A DNA stretch of 21,467 bases from assembly GCA_002887195.1 (NCBI GenBank), contig PJAB01000734.1, positions 1 through 21,467 on the forward strand, written 5' to 3'. A model generated the notes under the pieces. It was given only the letters and a program-made list of their open reading frames with translations. It made no database searches and was not told where the DNA came from. The translations under genes and the position numbers were made by a program. Shown here piece after piece: positions 1 to 8,574 of this stretch (positions are counted from its first letter, which is position 1; each line of letters starts with the position of its first letter). This DNA comes from Chrysochromulina parva (Eukaryota > Haptophyta > Prymnesiales > Chrysochromulinaceae).

Positions 1-300
1 AACCCAGTTCCAACAACACACACCCAGCACGTCAGCGCGACGACCGAAGCCGCGGCCGACTCAACAGCCGCAGGCCCGGAGCCGACCGCTCCCCGCGGCC
101 GACTCAGAAGAGGCCGCCCCAAACGAACCCGACCCTGCCTCCACCCGCTCCCAGAGCGCCTCCCCGCGCCTGCTCGAACAAGCGGTCGGCGAAATGAAGG
201 CGCGTGCGGCAGACGCGTAGCGGCCGGCAGTGCGGCCGGAGCCCCCGATAAGCTCGAGACGTGAGAGGCGGAGGCGGGCATGCGCAACGGCCGCGGCTGT
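1..300. other. 5' intergenic sequence, no gene recognised
   Basis: GC-rich sequence without a recognisable coding region. Minus-strand open frames here have arginine/alanine-rich composition with no domain and look like chance open frames in GC-rich DNA. The region leads into the dispersed repeat at 301-440 and then the O-fucosyltransferase-family gene. Confidence 0.5.
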
Positions 301-440
301 ACCGGTAAAAAGACACCGGGGGATTACCGGTACATACCGGGTTGGTGTACTGTACCGGTACAGTACCGGTAAGAAGGCCCCGGGGGGAGCCGGGACACAC
401 ACGGGACACACACGGGACAACTGCACACCAACCGAAGGCA
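301..440 (+). repeat. Dispersed palindromic repeat, copy 1
   Basis: The core GGTAAAAAGACACCGGGGGA lies at 304-323. It is followed by a perfect 20-bp palindrome at 347-366 and two TACCGGTA octamers at 353-360 and 364-371. After these come AGCCGGGACACACACGGGAC-type units, tandemly reiterated at about 388-420. The same core recurs near 12215 on this strand and near 19883 in inverted orientation. The 19-mer at 353-371 is identical to 19899-19917. No terminal inverted repeats or transposase were seen, so it is called a dispersed repeat and not a named element. It lies about 75-200 bases upstream of the ATG at 513. Confidence 0.7.
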
Positions 441-512
441 TGTAACGACTCCGTCAGGAACATCTAAGTTCCTTTTTTGACGTGTCTGCGGAACTCGCGT
501 TCATCGATCACG

Positions 513-2207
513 ATGTTGTCGTCTGTGCGAGCTCGTTCGAGCGCGGCCACATCCGCTTCGGACGGTGGATCGGCGACCGACGACGTAGACGAGCAGCATC
601 CCGACAGACCGGCCGAGTCCGTGCGAATCAAGTGCCGCGTCGTTTTCTTGTCTGCGCTCCTTGCCAGCAGCTTCTTTGTGGTGTTAGTTGCATCTCTTCT
701 GACCGTCGACGCGGACGCTGCCGACGCACCCGCAACACTAGGGACACTAACGCCGCAAGCCGAGGCCGCGCATGGACATTGTATAATCGACGAGCTACTC
801 TCAAAGGAACCCGACCACTCGGACGGCACCGGCACCTGGCGCACGGCTGTCGACGGCGAACGCTTCCTGCTCTATGCGCCACAGTTTGGCTTGGGTAACC
901 AGCAGATCACGCTGCGCAACGCCGTCATCTGGGCGCTGGTCCTCAACCGCACGCTCGTGTTGCCACATCTGCTCAGCCACTCGGGCTGTTCCAATGCGAC
1001 TTTGTGTGCATCGTCGCCGCAAGAGATGGCGACGCATGATGCCGCATTTACGCTCGAGCAGAGCGCGATGACCAATCTCGCACCGTTGCGCGTGATCGAG
1101 ATGACCCGATTCTTGCAGCTGCGGCTGCGCCCTCGGCGTCTGCTTGTCTTGACGATCAAGGCGCGGTGGGCCTATCGGATGACCGACGAGTATTGGAGCC
1201 TCGTAGGTGTGACGTGGCACCGTGAGCAGCCAGCGCTCAACGTGCCTCTCAACGACCCGACGCTCAAAGATCCCTTCCGTCCGGCCGACATTCAGTCGAG
1301 CTTCCGAGGGTGTGGCCACCATGCGGTGCTCGCCTTCCGATCCCTCTTCGCCGCGGCCGACGTGGGCAAGGGCGTGCGGTGGCCCAGCCCGGGACAGCGG
1401 CGTGTCGACTCCGTCATCATGCCCACGCTCTACCGGCCGTCTCGCAGTCTGCTGCACGCGGCCGAGCGGCTCACGGGTGTACTGCGGGAGACGGCGTCCC
1501 GGAGCAGCGGTGGCGCGGTCACCAGTGGGTCGCAGCAGCAGCAGCAGCAGCCTGGCGCCACACGCGCTGGCACCACCGGCGGCACGGGTCAGGGGGTTGG
1601 AGGAGTGGCCACGTTGCTGGCGTGCGTGCACATTCGGCTCGGCGACATCGTGCCGGACTGCAAGCGCTATGAGGAGGAGAGCAAGCTGGCCTCCGGGCGC
1701 GCGTGGGTCAAATCACACTTCCAAAAGGGCTACTCATGCCACCAGACCCCCGAGGCGCTCGAGGCGAACCTGAACGCGCTCCTCGCGCGAGTGCATCAAG
1801 CGAGCGGCGAGGTGAAGGACGGGGCGACTCGGCCTCGACCACTCGTCATCTACGCCGCCGTCGAAGACGCGACCGCGCTGGACCATCCACGCCTCCGGCC
1901 GTTCAACGTGAGCTCGCTCGCCTCGCTCAAAGCCTCAGGCGCCTTCGACGCCCCTATGCGCGAGTCGCTCAAGGCCTTACCCTCAGGGTTGCTTGACGTG
2001 CTGCTCGACCAGCTTGTGTGCGCGCGCGCGGAGCACCTCGTGCTGAACATTTTCTCGACCTTCTCGCAGATGATGCAGACGCGCATCGGGCTCGACCACG
2101 CCGACGTCGTCGGAGGATGGACCCGCGACCTGACCACGCGCCAGCAGGTCGCTCTGCACTTGGACGTGCGATATTGGCGAGCGGTGAATCAATTGGACCG
2201 GCGCTGA
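513..2207 (+). CDS. O-fucosyltransferase-family type II membrane protein
   Basis: A 564-residue, intronless protein. The open frame extends upstream only to a TTG, so the ATG at 513 is taken as the start. A short Ser-rich cytosolic tail is followed by one hydrophobic segment at residues ~43-65, giving a Golgi-type II topology. The catalytic region carries GLGNQ (126-130), like the first glycine-rich motif of GDP-fucose O-fucosyltransferases; HIRLGD (373-378), matching the HxRxGD nucleotide-sugar motif; and a C-terminal block with DQLVC (499-503) and FSTFSQ (514-519), matching motif III. By family it should move fucose from GDP-fucose to Ser/Thr or a glycan in the ER/Golgi lumen; the acceptor is unknown. 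A low-complexity insert with six CAG-coded glutamines (341-346) lies just before HIRLGD. Family assignment is fairly sure; exact subfamily is not. Confidence 0.82.
   Translation: MLSSVRARSSAATSASDGGSATDDVDEQHPDRPAESVRIKCRVVFLSALLASSFFVVLVASLLTVDADAADAPATLGTLTPQAEAAHGHCIIDELLSKEPDHSDGTGTWRTAVDGERFLLYAPQFGLGNQQITLRNAVIWALVLNRTLVLPHLLSHSGCSNATLCASSPQEMATHDAAFTLEQSAMTNLAPLRVIEMTRFLQLRLRPRRLLVLTIKARWAYRMTDEYWSLVGVTWHREQPALNVPLNDPTLKDPFRPADIQSSFRGCGHHAVLAFRSLFAAADVGKGVRWPSPGQRRVDSVIMPTLYRPSRSLLHAAERLTGVLRETASRSSGGAVTSGSQQQQQQPGATRAGTTGGTGQGVGGVATLLACVHIRLGDIVPDCKRYEEESKLASGRAWVKSHFQKGYSCHQTPEALEANLNALLARVHQASGEVKDGATRPRPLVIYAAVEDATALDHPRLRPFNVSSLASLKASGAFDAPMRESLKALPSGLLDVLLDQLVCARAEHLVLNIFSTFSQMMQTRIGLDHADVVGGWTRDLTTRQQVALHLDVRYWRAVNQLDRR
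1533..1550 (+). repeat. CAG x6 microsatellite within CDS
   Basis: Six perfect CAG codons encode polyglutamine in a Gly/Ser/Thr-rich linker ahead of the HxRxGD motif. Being trinucleotide, length changes would keep the frame. Confidence 0.9.
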
Positions 2208-2717
2208 TTCCGATTGAATGCGCGCAAGTACGCAGTACGATCACAGGTTGTAGGCTCCACGGACGACTCTTCTCGAAGGGCAAAGGTGTGGTGTGGTGAT
2301 GAGCGGAGCCGTGCATGCGGCATCTCCCGCCGAGCGTCACATCCGATCTCGGAAACATCGCACGACACAGCACACACTGCTCACCGGCGCGACGCGCGCG
2401 TCGGATGTACGATCCATTTTCATCGTCATCCGAACATTGCATCCGAACTGGTGGAATTATGGAATTAGCAAGAGTGGAATAGATCGGAAGATCCGATCCG
2501 GCGCGGGGCGACTGTTGAATGCATTTGCTCTTTGTAAGTGACTTCATCTCCAGCCCCTCACAGAGAGTCGGTTCTTTTCTAAGGGCAGAGAGGCGGCAGG
2601 GAGTGTGAACTGAGCGGAAACCTATCTGCCGTGATGAGATCGAGATCTCTGCGACTGCAACTTTGCTCCCGACCGGCCGACGCGATACGCGTGTCGCGTC
2701 GCGACCGGACTTCAGAA
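2208..2717. other. Intergenic region and probable 5' UTR
   Basis: No gene is recognised. An in-frame ATG at 2634 would extend the next protein by 28 residues, but those residues precede a clean signal peptide, so this part is treated as leader. A short string GGAGTGTGAACTGA (2600-2613) also occurs near 11001. Confidence 0.45.
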
Positions 2718-3365
2718 ATGCAGCAGCTTCTCATAACCCTCCTCGTGGCGTGTGGCCTCCTGGCCACTCTAGCCGAGGCGAGCGCGTCGCGCCTCAGCAG
2801 CAGCACATGCACCATCGAGCGCCTTAGCGTGCCCATCGTGCAGCAGTCGTGGCGTCGCCTTCGTGGCGGCGAGGAGGCCGACGGCGAGGAGGCCGACGGC
2901 GAGGATGCGACCGCCGACGATGACCTGGATGAGGAGGACCTTGAGCCCACCGAATCCTCGGTAGTCGAGGACAATCCCTTTCTTGGCATGCCCGGCGCCA
3001 GTGTGGGTGCCGGTGGGCCAGGGCTACAGGACCTCGCGTCCACGCTGCAGGATCCGAAGATGCTGCAGGATGCGCTGCGGGAGCTGCAGGATCCAGCAGT
3101 GCAGCAGCAGGTCAAGGCGATGATGGAGGACCCGGCCTTCCAGGAATCCATGAAGGCGTACATGGAGCAGATCATCAAGGATCCAATGTTCGAGTCGCTC
3201 AAGAAGCAGACAGAGGACATGCTGCAACAGGAGGGCTTCATGGAGCAGATTCAAAAGGCCTTTGCCGAGGTGGGAGGGCCCGGCGGCTTGGCCGCCGCGC
3301 TGGGCGCGCTGGGCGGCCCTGCTGCCGCCGAGTCGACCGTCGAGGAGCCTGAGTCTGAGAAATGA
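2718..3365 (+). CDS. Secreted or organelle-targeted STI1/DP-repeat protein
   Basis: A 215-residue protein from the ATG at 2718, chosen because it puts a good signal peptide at the N-terminus (hydrophobic core residues ~3-18, small residues ending near A22). An in-frame ATG at 2634 is possible. After the signal comes a Ser/Arg-rich stretch, then RRLRGG (46-51), then a strongly acidic segment (52-83) built from tandem EEADG units. The body has four DP-containing helices (DP at ~112, 125, 138, 155: LQDP, LQDP, MEDP, IKDP), the pattern of STI1/Hop-type modules, which bind client or partner peptides in Hsp70/Hsp90 co-chaperones and in Tic40-like plastid import proteins. The tail is Gly/Ala-rich and ends acidic. 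By inference it is a lumenal or plastid co-chaperone. The signal peptide fits secretion or a bipartite plastid route; sequence alone does not decide. Confidence 0.72.
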   Translation: MQQLLITLLVACGLLATLAEASASRLSSSTCTIERLSVPIVQQSWRRLRGGEEADGEEADGEDATADDDLDEEDLEPTESSVVEDNPFLGMPGASVGAGGPGLQDLASTLQDPKMLQDALRELQDPAVQQQVKAMMEDPAFQESMKAYMEQIIKDPMFESLKKQTEDMLQQEGFMEQIQKAFAEVGGPGGLAAALGALGGPAAAESTVEEPESEK

Positions 3366-3951
3366 GAGAGGCCACTCATCGGCATGGAGCATACGACGAG
3401 ATCTGAGCGTGCTGTGCGAGCTGTGGGCGTATCGCGTATGCATGCGTATGCTCAATGCCGCTCCGGCGAGCTGAGGGCGAGAGGCCGGAGGATCGCCGGA
3501 GCGGAGAGGCCGGTCCTGCCCATACGCATCAGCCGCAGCCAAGCGTGCTCAAAGTTGGTGCTCTCATGTGGAGTGCGAGCTGCGACGGAGGTGTCTCGTG
3601 ACTCGTGCTGTAAAGGTGCATGCTCCGTCGAAAGTACAAAGTTACGGACCGAGTTACGTTTCTTAACAATGATTGAATAACTAATAAGGCAGTCACTAAG
3701 CGTCTGAGTATGTGTGCCAGCGCCGAAAGACACAAAGTGGACGCGACCTCGGCGCTCCTGAGTCCTGTGCCGTCCTGCGCCTGCACCTAAGCTCACCTCT
3801 CCAGAAAAGTTTGTCACTTGCGCTCACCTCTAGACTTGATTTGACTTGACAGATTCCAGACTTTGTCTTCTTCCGACGCGCCGACGCAAATATGTGGTTA
3901 GCCTGCCATGTTTATCGAGTGTGAGTGTGAAGTCTCCCTTCGTCCTCCTGA
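3366..3951. other. Intergenic region, nothing recognised
   Basis: No coding exon, RNA gene or repeat identified. The open frames lack domains. It separates two same-strand genes, so it should hold the 3' end of the STI1 gene and the promoter of the armadillo gene. Confidence 0.5.
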
Positions 3952-5002
3952 ATGCAAACATTCAGGTTCGTGCTGCTGCTTCTCCCGCTCGCCGCAGCCG
4001 TTTCACGCACGCGCCCGGAGGAGCAACAGCAGCAGCTCTCCGCCGCAGACGACCATGAGGCCCGCGCGCAGCAGTCTCTCGCCGACATGATTCAGGACGC
4101 GATTGCGATGCTCAAGCATGGCAGCTTGAGCGCCAAGGAGCAGGCAGCCGGCGGCATCGCACAGATGGCGGTCGAGACGACCATCTCGCAGCCCTTCCAT
4201 CCACTCACCTTCCGCAACGCATGCGTGAAGGCGGGTGTGATCGACCAGCTCGTGCTGCTCCTCGCCGGTCCGGACACATCGGAGACGACGGCCGCACGCT
4301 ACTACGCGCTTGCTGCGCTCGAAGCGATCGCGACCGACGACCCGAGCACCGAGCTCGACAATGGGCACGCGCTCGCTGCTTGCAATGCTGGCGCCGTGCC
4401 ACCCGTGGTTCGGCACCTCGTGTCGGGTGACCAAAGGCTGCAGGTGGCGGCGGCGGCTTGCGTTGCCGTGCTAGCTGAGAATCCCGTGTGCCAGAGTACG
4501 CGGCTAGAGCGCGACGCGCGCGGCCGAGGCGCGCTCACGTGATTGCCCGCGGCGATGCGCGCGCGTCACACTCACGTCCCACGCGCGCCTTGACCCTCGC
4601 TCCGCCGCAGCTCTGCTTCTGGCCAACGGCGCAGTCAACCCGCTGATCACTCTGAGCAGCTACGGCAGTGACGCAGCCAAGCTGCGCGCCATCGCGGCGC
4701 TCGACCAGCTGGCGCTCAACAACCCGGCGGCGCACGAGGCGATTGCGCAGGGCGGCGGTCTCAAGCTGCTCAAGGGCGTGCAGCGCTTCGGCGGCGAGAC
4801 GCTGCGTGAGGCGACTGCGGACTTGCTTCGGGGCATCGAGGCGCCTGACACCCTCACGGTGGCGGTGGACACTGCGAGCCACGCGCGGCAGGCGCACCAG
4901 GCGCGCCTCAAGCACAGCAAGGTGTGGCGCGGCGCAACGCCCGTTGCGCGCGCGCAGGCGCCGCAGCAAATGATGCAGAGCGGGGAGAGCACGGGACCGT
5001 GA
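3952..5002 (+). CDS. Signal-peptide armadillo-repeat protein, two exons
   Basis: Join 3952-4495 and 4611-5002, giving 311 residues. Residues 1-18 form a signal peptide with a Leu-rich core. A short Gln-rich stretch follows, then armadillo/HEAT-like helices: AKEQAAGGIAQMA, NACVKAGVIDQLVLLL, YYALAALEAIA, ACNAGAVPPVVRHL, VAAAACVAVLAENPVC, then across the splice LLLANGAVNPLI, AAKLRAIAALDQLAL and so on. Repeats like LVxLL...xxAAxALxNLA are the family hallmark and make a protein-binding superhelix. The tail after residue ~270 is basic and repeat-free. The split codon A|CT restores repeat spacing. Armadillo proteins are usually cytosolic or nuclear, so the signal peptide is unusual and suggests ER or plastid targeting, as for the STI1 gene upstream. 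No specific partner can be named. Confidence 0.78.
4496..4610 (+). other. Intron of the armadillo gene
   Basis: 115 nt, donor GTACGC after CAGA, acceptor CCGCAG. It splits a codon after its first base. Reading through hits a stop at 4540-4542, while splicing rejoins the armadillo pattern NPVCQ-T-LLLANGAVNPL. Confidence 0.75.
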
Positions 5003-5333
5003 ACAAGGACCGTGAACGAGGCCCACAACCGAACGACCCGACGACCGAGTGTGTCCCGGCGACCGGGGTAAATTGAGGCTCGTTAGAAAGAAACCAAGAC
5101 CTAATTCAATTACGACACGATTGAATTACGATGCGACGTATCGATCTGACCGGACGGTAACTGACCCGCGGTGGGACCGGGGGCGCGCTGCCCCGGCTGC
5201 GGTCAGCCAGGTCGCAGGATGCGTCCCCAGGAGAGCGATACACAGCGATATGAGCATGTATGAGGTGAGCCCCCTTGACAACGACATATTGAATGCGATT
5301 ACGCACGCGAGCAGGCCGCGCCCCCGCACACCA
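5003..5333. other. Convergent intergenic region
   Basis: Holds the facing 3' ends of the armadillo gene (plus) and the channel gene (minus). No gene, repeat or RNA recognised. An A/T-richer patch at about 5070-5160 is the only compositional change. Confidence 0.5.
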
Positions 5334-8069
5334 TCACAGAGGCTTCGTGCTCGAGCTCCTGCTCGGGGAGGGTGGCGAGATCAAGATCCTCCTCGGGGAG
5401 GTAGGCGAGTCCTCTGGCTGCGACGCGGCATTGCCGGGGCCCGCGGCGAGCCCTGCCTTGAGCTCGGCTAGCAGTGCACTCACGCGTGCTTCAGCCTGTT
5501 GGATTGCGGCAAGCGTGGCCGCCGTCGGCATCGTCGGCATCTTCTCTCGGCTGTCGGCAACTGGCGACCTGGCCTTGCGGATGTCGCCCCAAATGGGCGA
5601 CTCTATGGGCGACTCGAAGGGGCCGACTTTGCCGTTTTCTTCTGCGGTAGTCGTTTCTCTCGTCTCGCTCTCGTCTTGTGTCCTTACTTGTGTCCATGGA
5701 GATGAGACGTACGAAGATGGAACCGTTGACCCCGCAGCGCACCGCGCCATGATCGAGCCGCCCTGAAACAACGAGATCTTGAGGAACTTCCTCCAACGTT
5801 TCTGTACGATGAGGGCGGCCCAGCTGGTGGATCCCCTGTGCTGCATGCTGATCATGAAGCGCATCACGACCATGGACAGGCGATCCTTCTTGTCCATGGT
5901 GACTTTGACCATCTCCACCAGCGAGCGCGCAGACTTATAATTCTTGTCGAAGAGATCGAGAATGCCCTGCTTCGTAAGGAGAAGCATCTCGGTCGGCCCT
6001 GAGGCCACCATAGTCACGGATCGACGCCGCCCTGTGAGCACCGACTCGCCGAGGCAGCCGTTGAAAACCGTCCGCATCACCTCCACGTTAGAGCTGTCAC
6101 GCATGAGCGTGATCTCAGCGGTGGGTGTGTACTTGGCGATGGGCACGACGCACGCGGAGGTGTAGACCAGGACCTCACCGGACAGGAGGAAGAAGAGGGC
6201 GCGGGAGGGCTCGCCGCGCTTGAAGACAACCTCCCCTTTGACGTACGAGACGTTCCGAATCAGTGGGAAAACATCCATTTGGAATTCGGGAGTGAGGTCC
6301 TTGAACAGTGGCAGGTTTCCGAGGGTCATGCGCAGCACGAAGGAGGTCACCTCGTTGCGCAGCGAGGGCGAGAGCCCATCGAGCAAGGCGAGCTCGTCGA
6401 ATGCCGACTTCTTCTGGTAGTAGAACTTGTAGTGCTTCTTGAAGCGGACGGCAAGGCCCCTGGGGAGGGAGCGCCATGTAACGTACTCCTTCACTTGATC
6501 GAACTGAAAGGGGAGCCCGAGGACGACGTGGGGAAGGAGGCGTGGGGAAGGAGGCGTGGGGAAGGAGGCGTGGGGTAGGGGCGAGCGGGACGAGACGGTG
6601 AGAGGCTCGCGAAAGCAGCGGGGGGCACGGGGCCGGGGGCCGCGGAGCGGGACACGGGGAGTCGGGGCACGGGGGATCGGGGCCGACGCTACGCGCTGCC
6701 CGGGGTGCAGCCGCACCTTCTCCTCGACGATGGCCTGCGTGCGGTCCATCGCCGCGACGAGCGAGCTCATGTTCGACATCATGTATCCGAATACGAGAGC
6801 AGACACGAGCATGGAGCCGACGCCGAAAGTCCGCTCGCTGTCGTTGACCGGAACCACGTCGCCGTAGCCGACAGTGGTGAGCGTGGTGACCGCCCAGTAG
6901 ATGGAGTAGATGTACTGGACCTCCAAGGGCGTGTCATCCTGCACGGCGCGCCCGTCGTCGTACACCCGCGCCCACGTGGGCACCTCCGGGTCCCCGCTGT
7001 TGATCATGTGCATACCGAACCAAAAGCACCCGAGCACGTGCGCCAGGAACAGGACCTTCAGGACCATGAAGATGATCCGCGTGAAGCGCAGGTTCATGTC
7101 CGTGGCGTTCTCGAGCACCTCGACGTACTCGTCGATTTTGAGCAGCCGGAGCAGCCGAAGCAGCCGAAACAGCCGAAGCATGCGTAGCAGCCCGAGCGCA
7201 CCCGAATGGCCCGCAGCGCCGTACCAGGCGACGTCGATCAGCTCGACGGGCACCGAGCCAGGCAAGTCCAGCCAGAGCCACGACTCCGAGTACCGTTTCG
7301 CGATGCGCCGGCGGGAGAGCACCCACTTGCCCTTGATTGGGTCGAAGAAGACGGTGTTAAAGTTCGCGACTATGTCGAGCACGAAGATGATCGAGATGAT
7401 GATCTCGAAACCGAGCCAATAGCCGGTGGCGTCCGCGCTGAAGCACACGCGCAGCGGCACCGTGAATGCCGAGTACATGATGAGGGCTAGTAGCAAGAGG
7501 TCCCACCACTCCCTCCAGAAAGACGTGGGCAAGACCAGGCAGCGCGAGCGCAACTCCCTCTCGTGCGGAGCACCCTCACTGTCGGTCTCGTACTCCGTGC
7601 CGTCGTCGAGCTCATCGCTGCTCTTGCCGAACTGGCGCGACGAGGCGGGTACGATGCACACGTAGATCGCGCGGAACATGTGCTTCCAAAAGTATCCCAA
7701 GTGGTCCCAGCACTTCACTTGCCGCCACGGGTTACCTGGCAAGTCCACCTGCGCCACATGGAGTGCGCTGAGGATGTCGTGCATCTCATCGTACGCCTCC
7801 TGGTAGCGCCTTGTGGTATCGTTGTGTAGCGGCGTATTTGGCGCTCTTTTTTTACTGGAGCTCTTGGTCAGGAACTGCGGGGCTGGCGGAGGCACCTTTG
7901 GTGGTGATGGTATCAAAGGCTCGCTGGCGTCTTGCCGCTGAGGCGAGCGGGCCAGCGGGTGATACTGCGTGTTGTCGGCTCTGCTGTCCAGCAAGTCGCG
8001 CAGAATGGCGGAATTGCGGCGCGAGGGCGTGGCATACCCCGAGCTGCTGGACGTCGCCGATTGAGGCAT
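5334..8069 (-). CDS. CNG/HCN/EAG-type voltage-gated K+ channel
   Basis: Complement of join(5334-6503, 6717-8069), 840 residues; the first ATG is at 8069. The N-terminal ~180 residues are cytosolic, Ser/Pro-rich. Six transmembrane segments follow: S1 ~186-204, S2 ~218-237, S3 ~264-282, S4 ~294-312 with regularly spaced arginines (voltage sensor), S5 ~331-352, S6 ~412-440. The pore loop carries GYGD (401-404) after TLTTV, a K+-selective filter. Next come a C-linker (from ~452, DQVKEYVTWRSLP) and a cyclic-nucleotide-binding fold (~514-645) whose phosphate cassette is GES (603-605) with RRRS (609-612). An IQ-like segment (VQKRWRKFLK, ~684-693) may bind calmodulin. A short coiled coil lies near the C-terminus. 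It should pass K+ across a membrane, gated by voltage and possibly cAMP/cGMP; the degenerate cassette leaves nucleotide binding open. Confidence 0.9.
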   Translation of the reverse strand: MPQSATSSSSGYATPSRRNSAILRDLLDSRADNTQYHPLARSPQRQDASEPLIPSPPKVPPPAPQFLTKSSSKKRAPNTPLHNDTTRRYQEAYDEMHDILSALHVAQVDLPGNPWRQVKCWDHLGYFWKHMFRAIYVCIVPASSRQFGKSSDELDDGTEYETDSEGAPHERELRSRCLVLPTSFWREWWDLLLLALIMYSAFTVPLRVCFSADATGYWLGFEIIISIIFVLDIVANFNTVFFDPIKGKWVLSRRRIAKRYSESWLWLDLPGSVPVELIDVAWYGAAGHSGALGLLRMLRLFRLLRLLRLLKIDEYVEVLENATDMNLRFTRIIFMVLKVLFLAHVLGCFWFGMHMINSGDPEVPTWARVYDDGRAVQDDTPLEVQYIYSIYWAVTTLTTVGYGDVVPVNDSERTFGVGSMLVSALVFGYMMSNMSSLVAAMDRTQAIVEEKVRLHPGQRVASAPIPRAPTPRVPLRGPRPRAPRCFREPLTVSSRSPLPHASFPTPPSPRLLPHVVLGLPFQFDQVKEYVTWRSLPRGLAVRFKKHYKFYYQKKSAFDELALLDGLSPSLRNEVTSFVLRMTLGNLPLFKDLTPEFQMDVFPLIRNVSYVKGEVVFKRGEPSRALFFLLSGEVLVYTSACVVPIAKYTPTAEITLMRDSSNVEVMRTVFNGCLGESVLTGRRRSVTMVASGPTEMLLLTKQGILDLFDKNYKSARSLVEMVKVTMDKKDRLSMVVMRFMISMQHRGSTSWAALIVQKRWRKFLKISLFQGGSIMARCAAGSTVPSSYVSSPWTQVRTQDESETRETTTAEENGKVGPFESPIESPIWGDIRKARSPVADSREKMPTMPTAATLAAIQQAEARVSALLAELKAGLAAGPGNAASQPEDSPTSPRRILISPPSPSRSSSTKPL
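6504..6716 (-). other. Stop-free, frame-preserving intron in the channel gene
   Basis: 213 nt (71 codons, phase 0), donor AAG|GTGCGG, acceptor CTTTCAG|TTC. It has no in-frame stop, so the whole gene reads as one open frame, but the encoded Pro/Arg-rich stretch breaks the conserved S6 to C-linker helix. Removing it gives EEK-FDQVKEYV, the expected family sequence. Confidence 0.8.
6527..6581 (-). repeat. 14-bp tandem repeat inside the channel intron
   Basis: Three perfect 14-base copies (plus strand CGTGGGGAAGGAGG at 6527-6540, 6541-6554 and 6555-6568) plus a diverged partial copy to 6581. On the coding strand it is C/T-rich and lies 24-78 bases before the acceptor, so it may act as a polypyrimidine tract. 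Confidence 0.9.
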
Positions 8070-8574
8070 GTCGCGGACCAACCCTACTCTGGACCAAAGT
8101 TAGGGGATCGCCCTATTCGCGCCGTGGCGGCGTTCCAAGCAGTATTCGGCTTTGCGTGCGGGGCGAAGACCCGCATTGGTGCAACATTTGGTGGCGCGCG
8201 CGCGGGGGGGGGGGGCGTGGCGGTGCCGCGCTCGGTGCCCTCCGGGGGCGTCCGGGGGCGTAGTTGCAAGGGCGTAGCGTAGGTCTCGCCGGTCGGCGGT
8301 TAGGCGTTAGTACATCATGTTTTTGTGCGCGCGTCCACCACCGCGCCATTTTGAGCCAGTTGTTGTTTATGAATCGCTCGCTCCAATTGCTTCTATTTTA
8401 AAGACCGGACAGAGCCCCGCGCGTCGGACGCGCGTCAGTCTCGTCGTTCAGTCTGCCCGGGCCGGGTACCAGAACCATTGTAAAATGTGGTGTCTGACAA
8501 CCCGTGGTGTCTGATTTGGCGCCCCGGCCGCCTTGAGGTTGAGCAGCCGTCTTCATTTACGTCTCAGACCCAGC
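8070..8574. other. Upstream region of the channel gene with G-tracts
   Basis: No gene recognised. It contains alternating CG followed by a run of 12 G at 8204-8215, and GGGGGCGTCCGGGGGCGTAG-type clusters at about 8241-8260, which could fold as G-quadruplex or Z-DNA. It holds the probable promoter of the minus-strand channel gene (ATG 8069) and the 3' flank of the methyltransferase. Confidence 0.5.

Noticed and set aside
801..1631. Long minus-strand open frame opposite the O-fucosyltransferase-family gene
   Set aside because: No domain or signal; GC-rich codon bias leaves few stops on the opposite strand.
2847..2870. RRLRGG as the C-terminus of a ubiquitin fusion
   Set aside because: No ubiquitin-like fold precedes it; only a signal peptide and a Ser/Arg-rich linker do.
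6705..7422. Plus-strand open frames opposite the channel gene
   Set aside because: They are antisense shadows of a strongly conserved channel; composition (His/Arg/Pro runs) and lack of any domain argue against coding.
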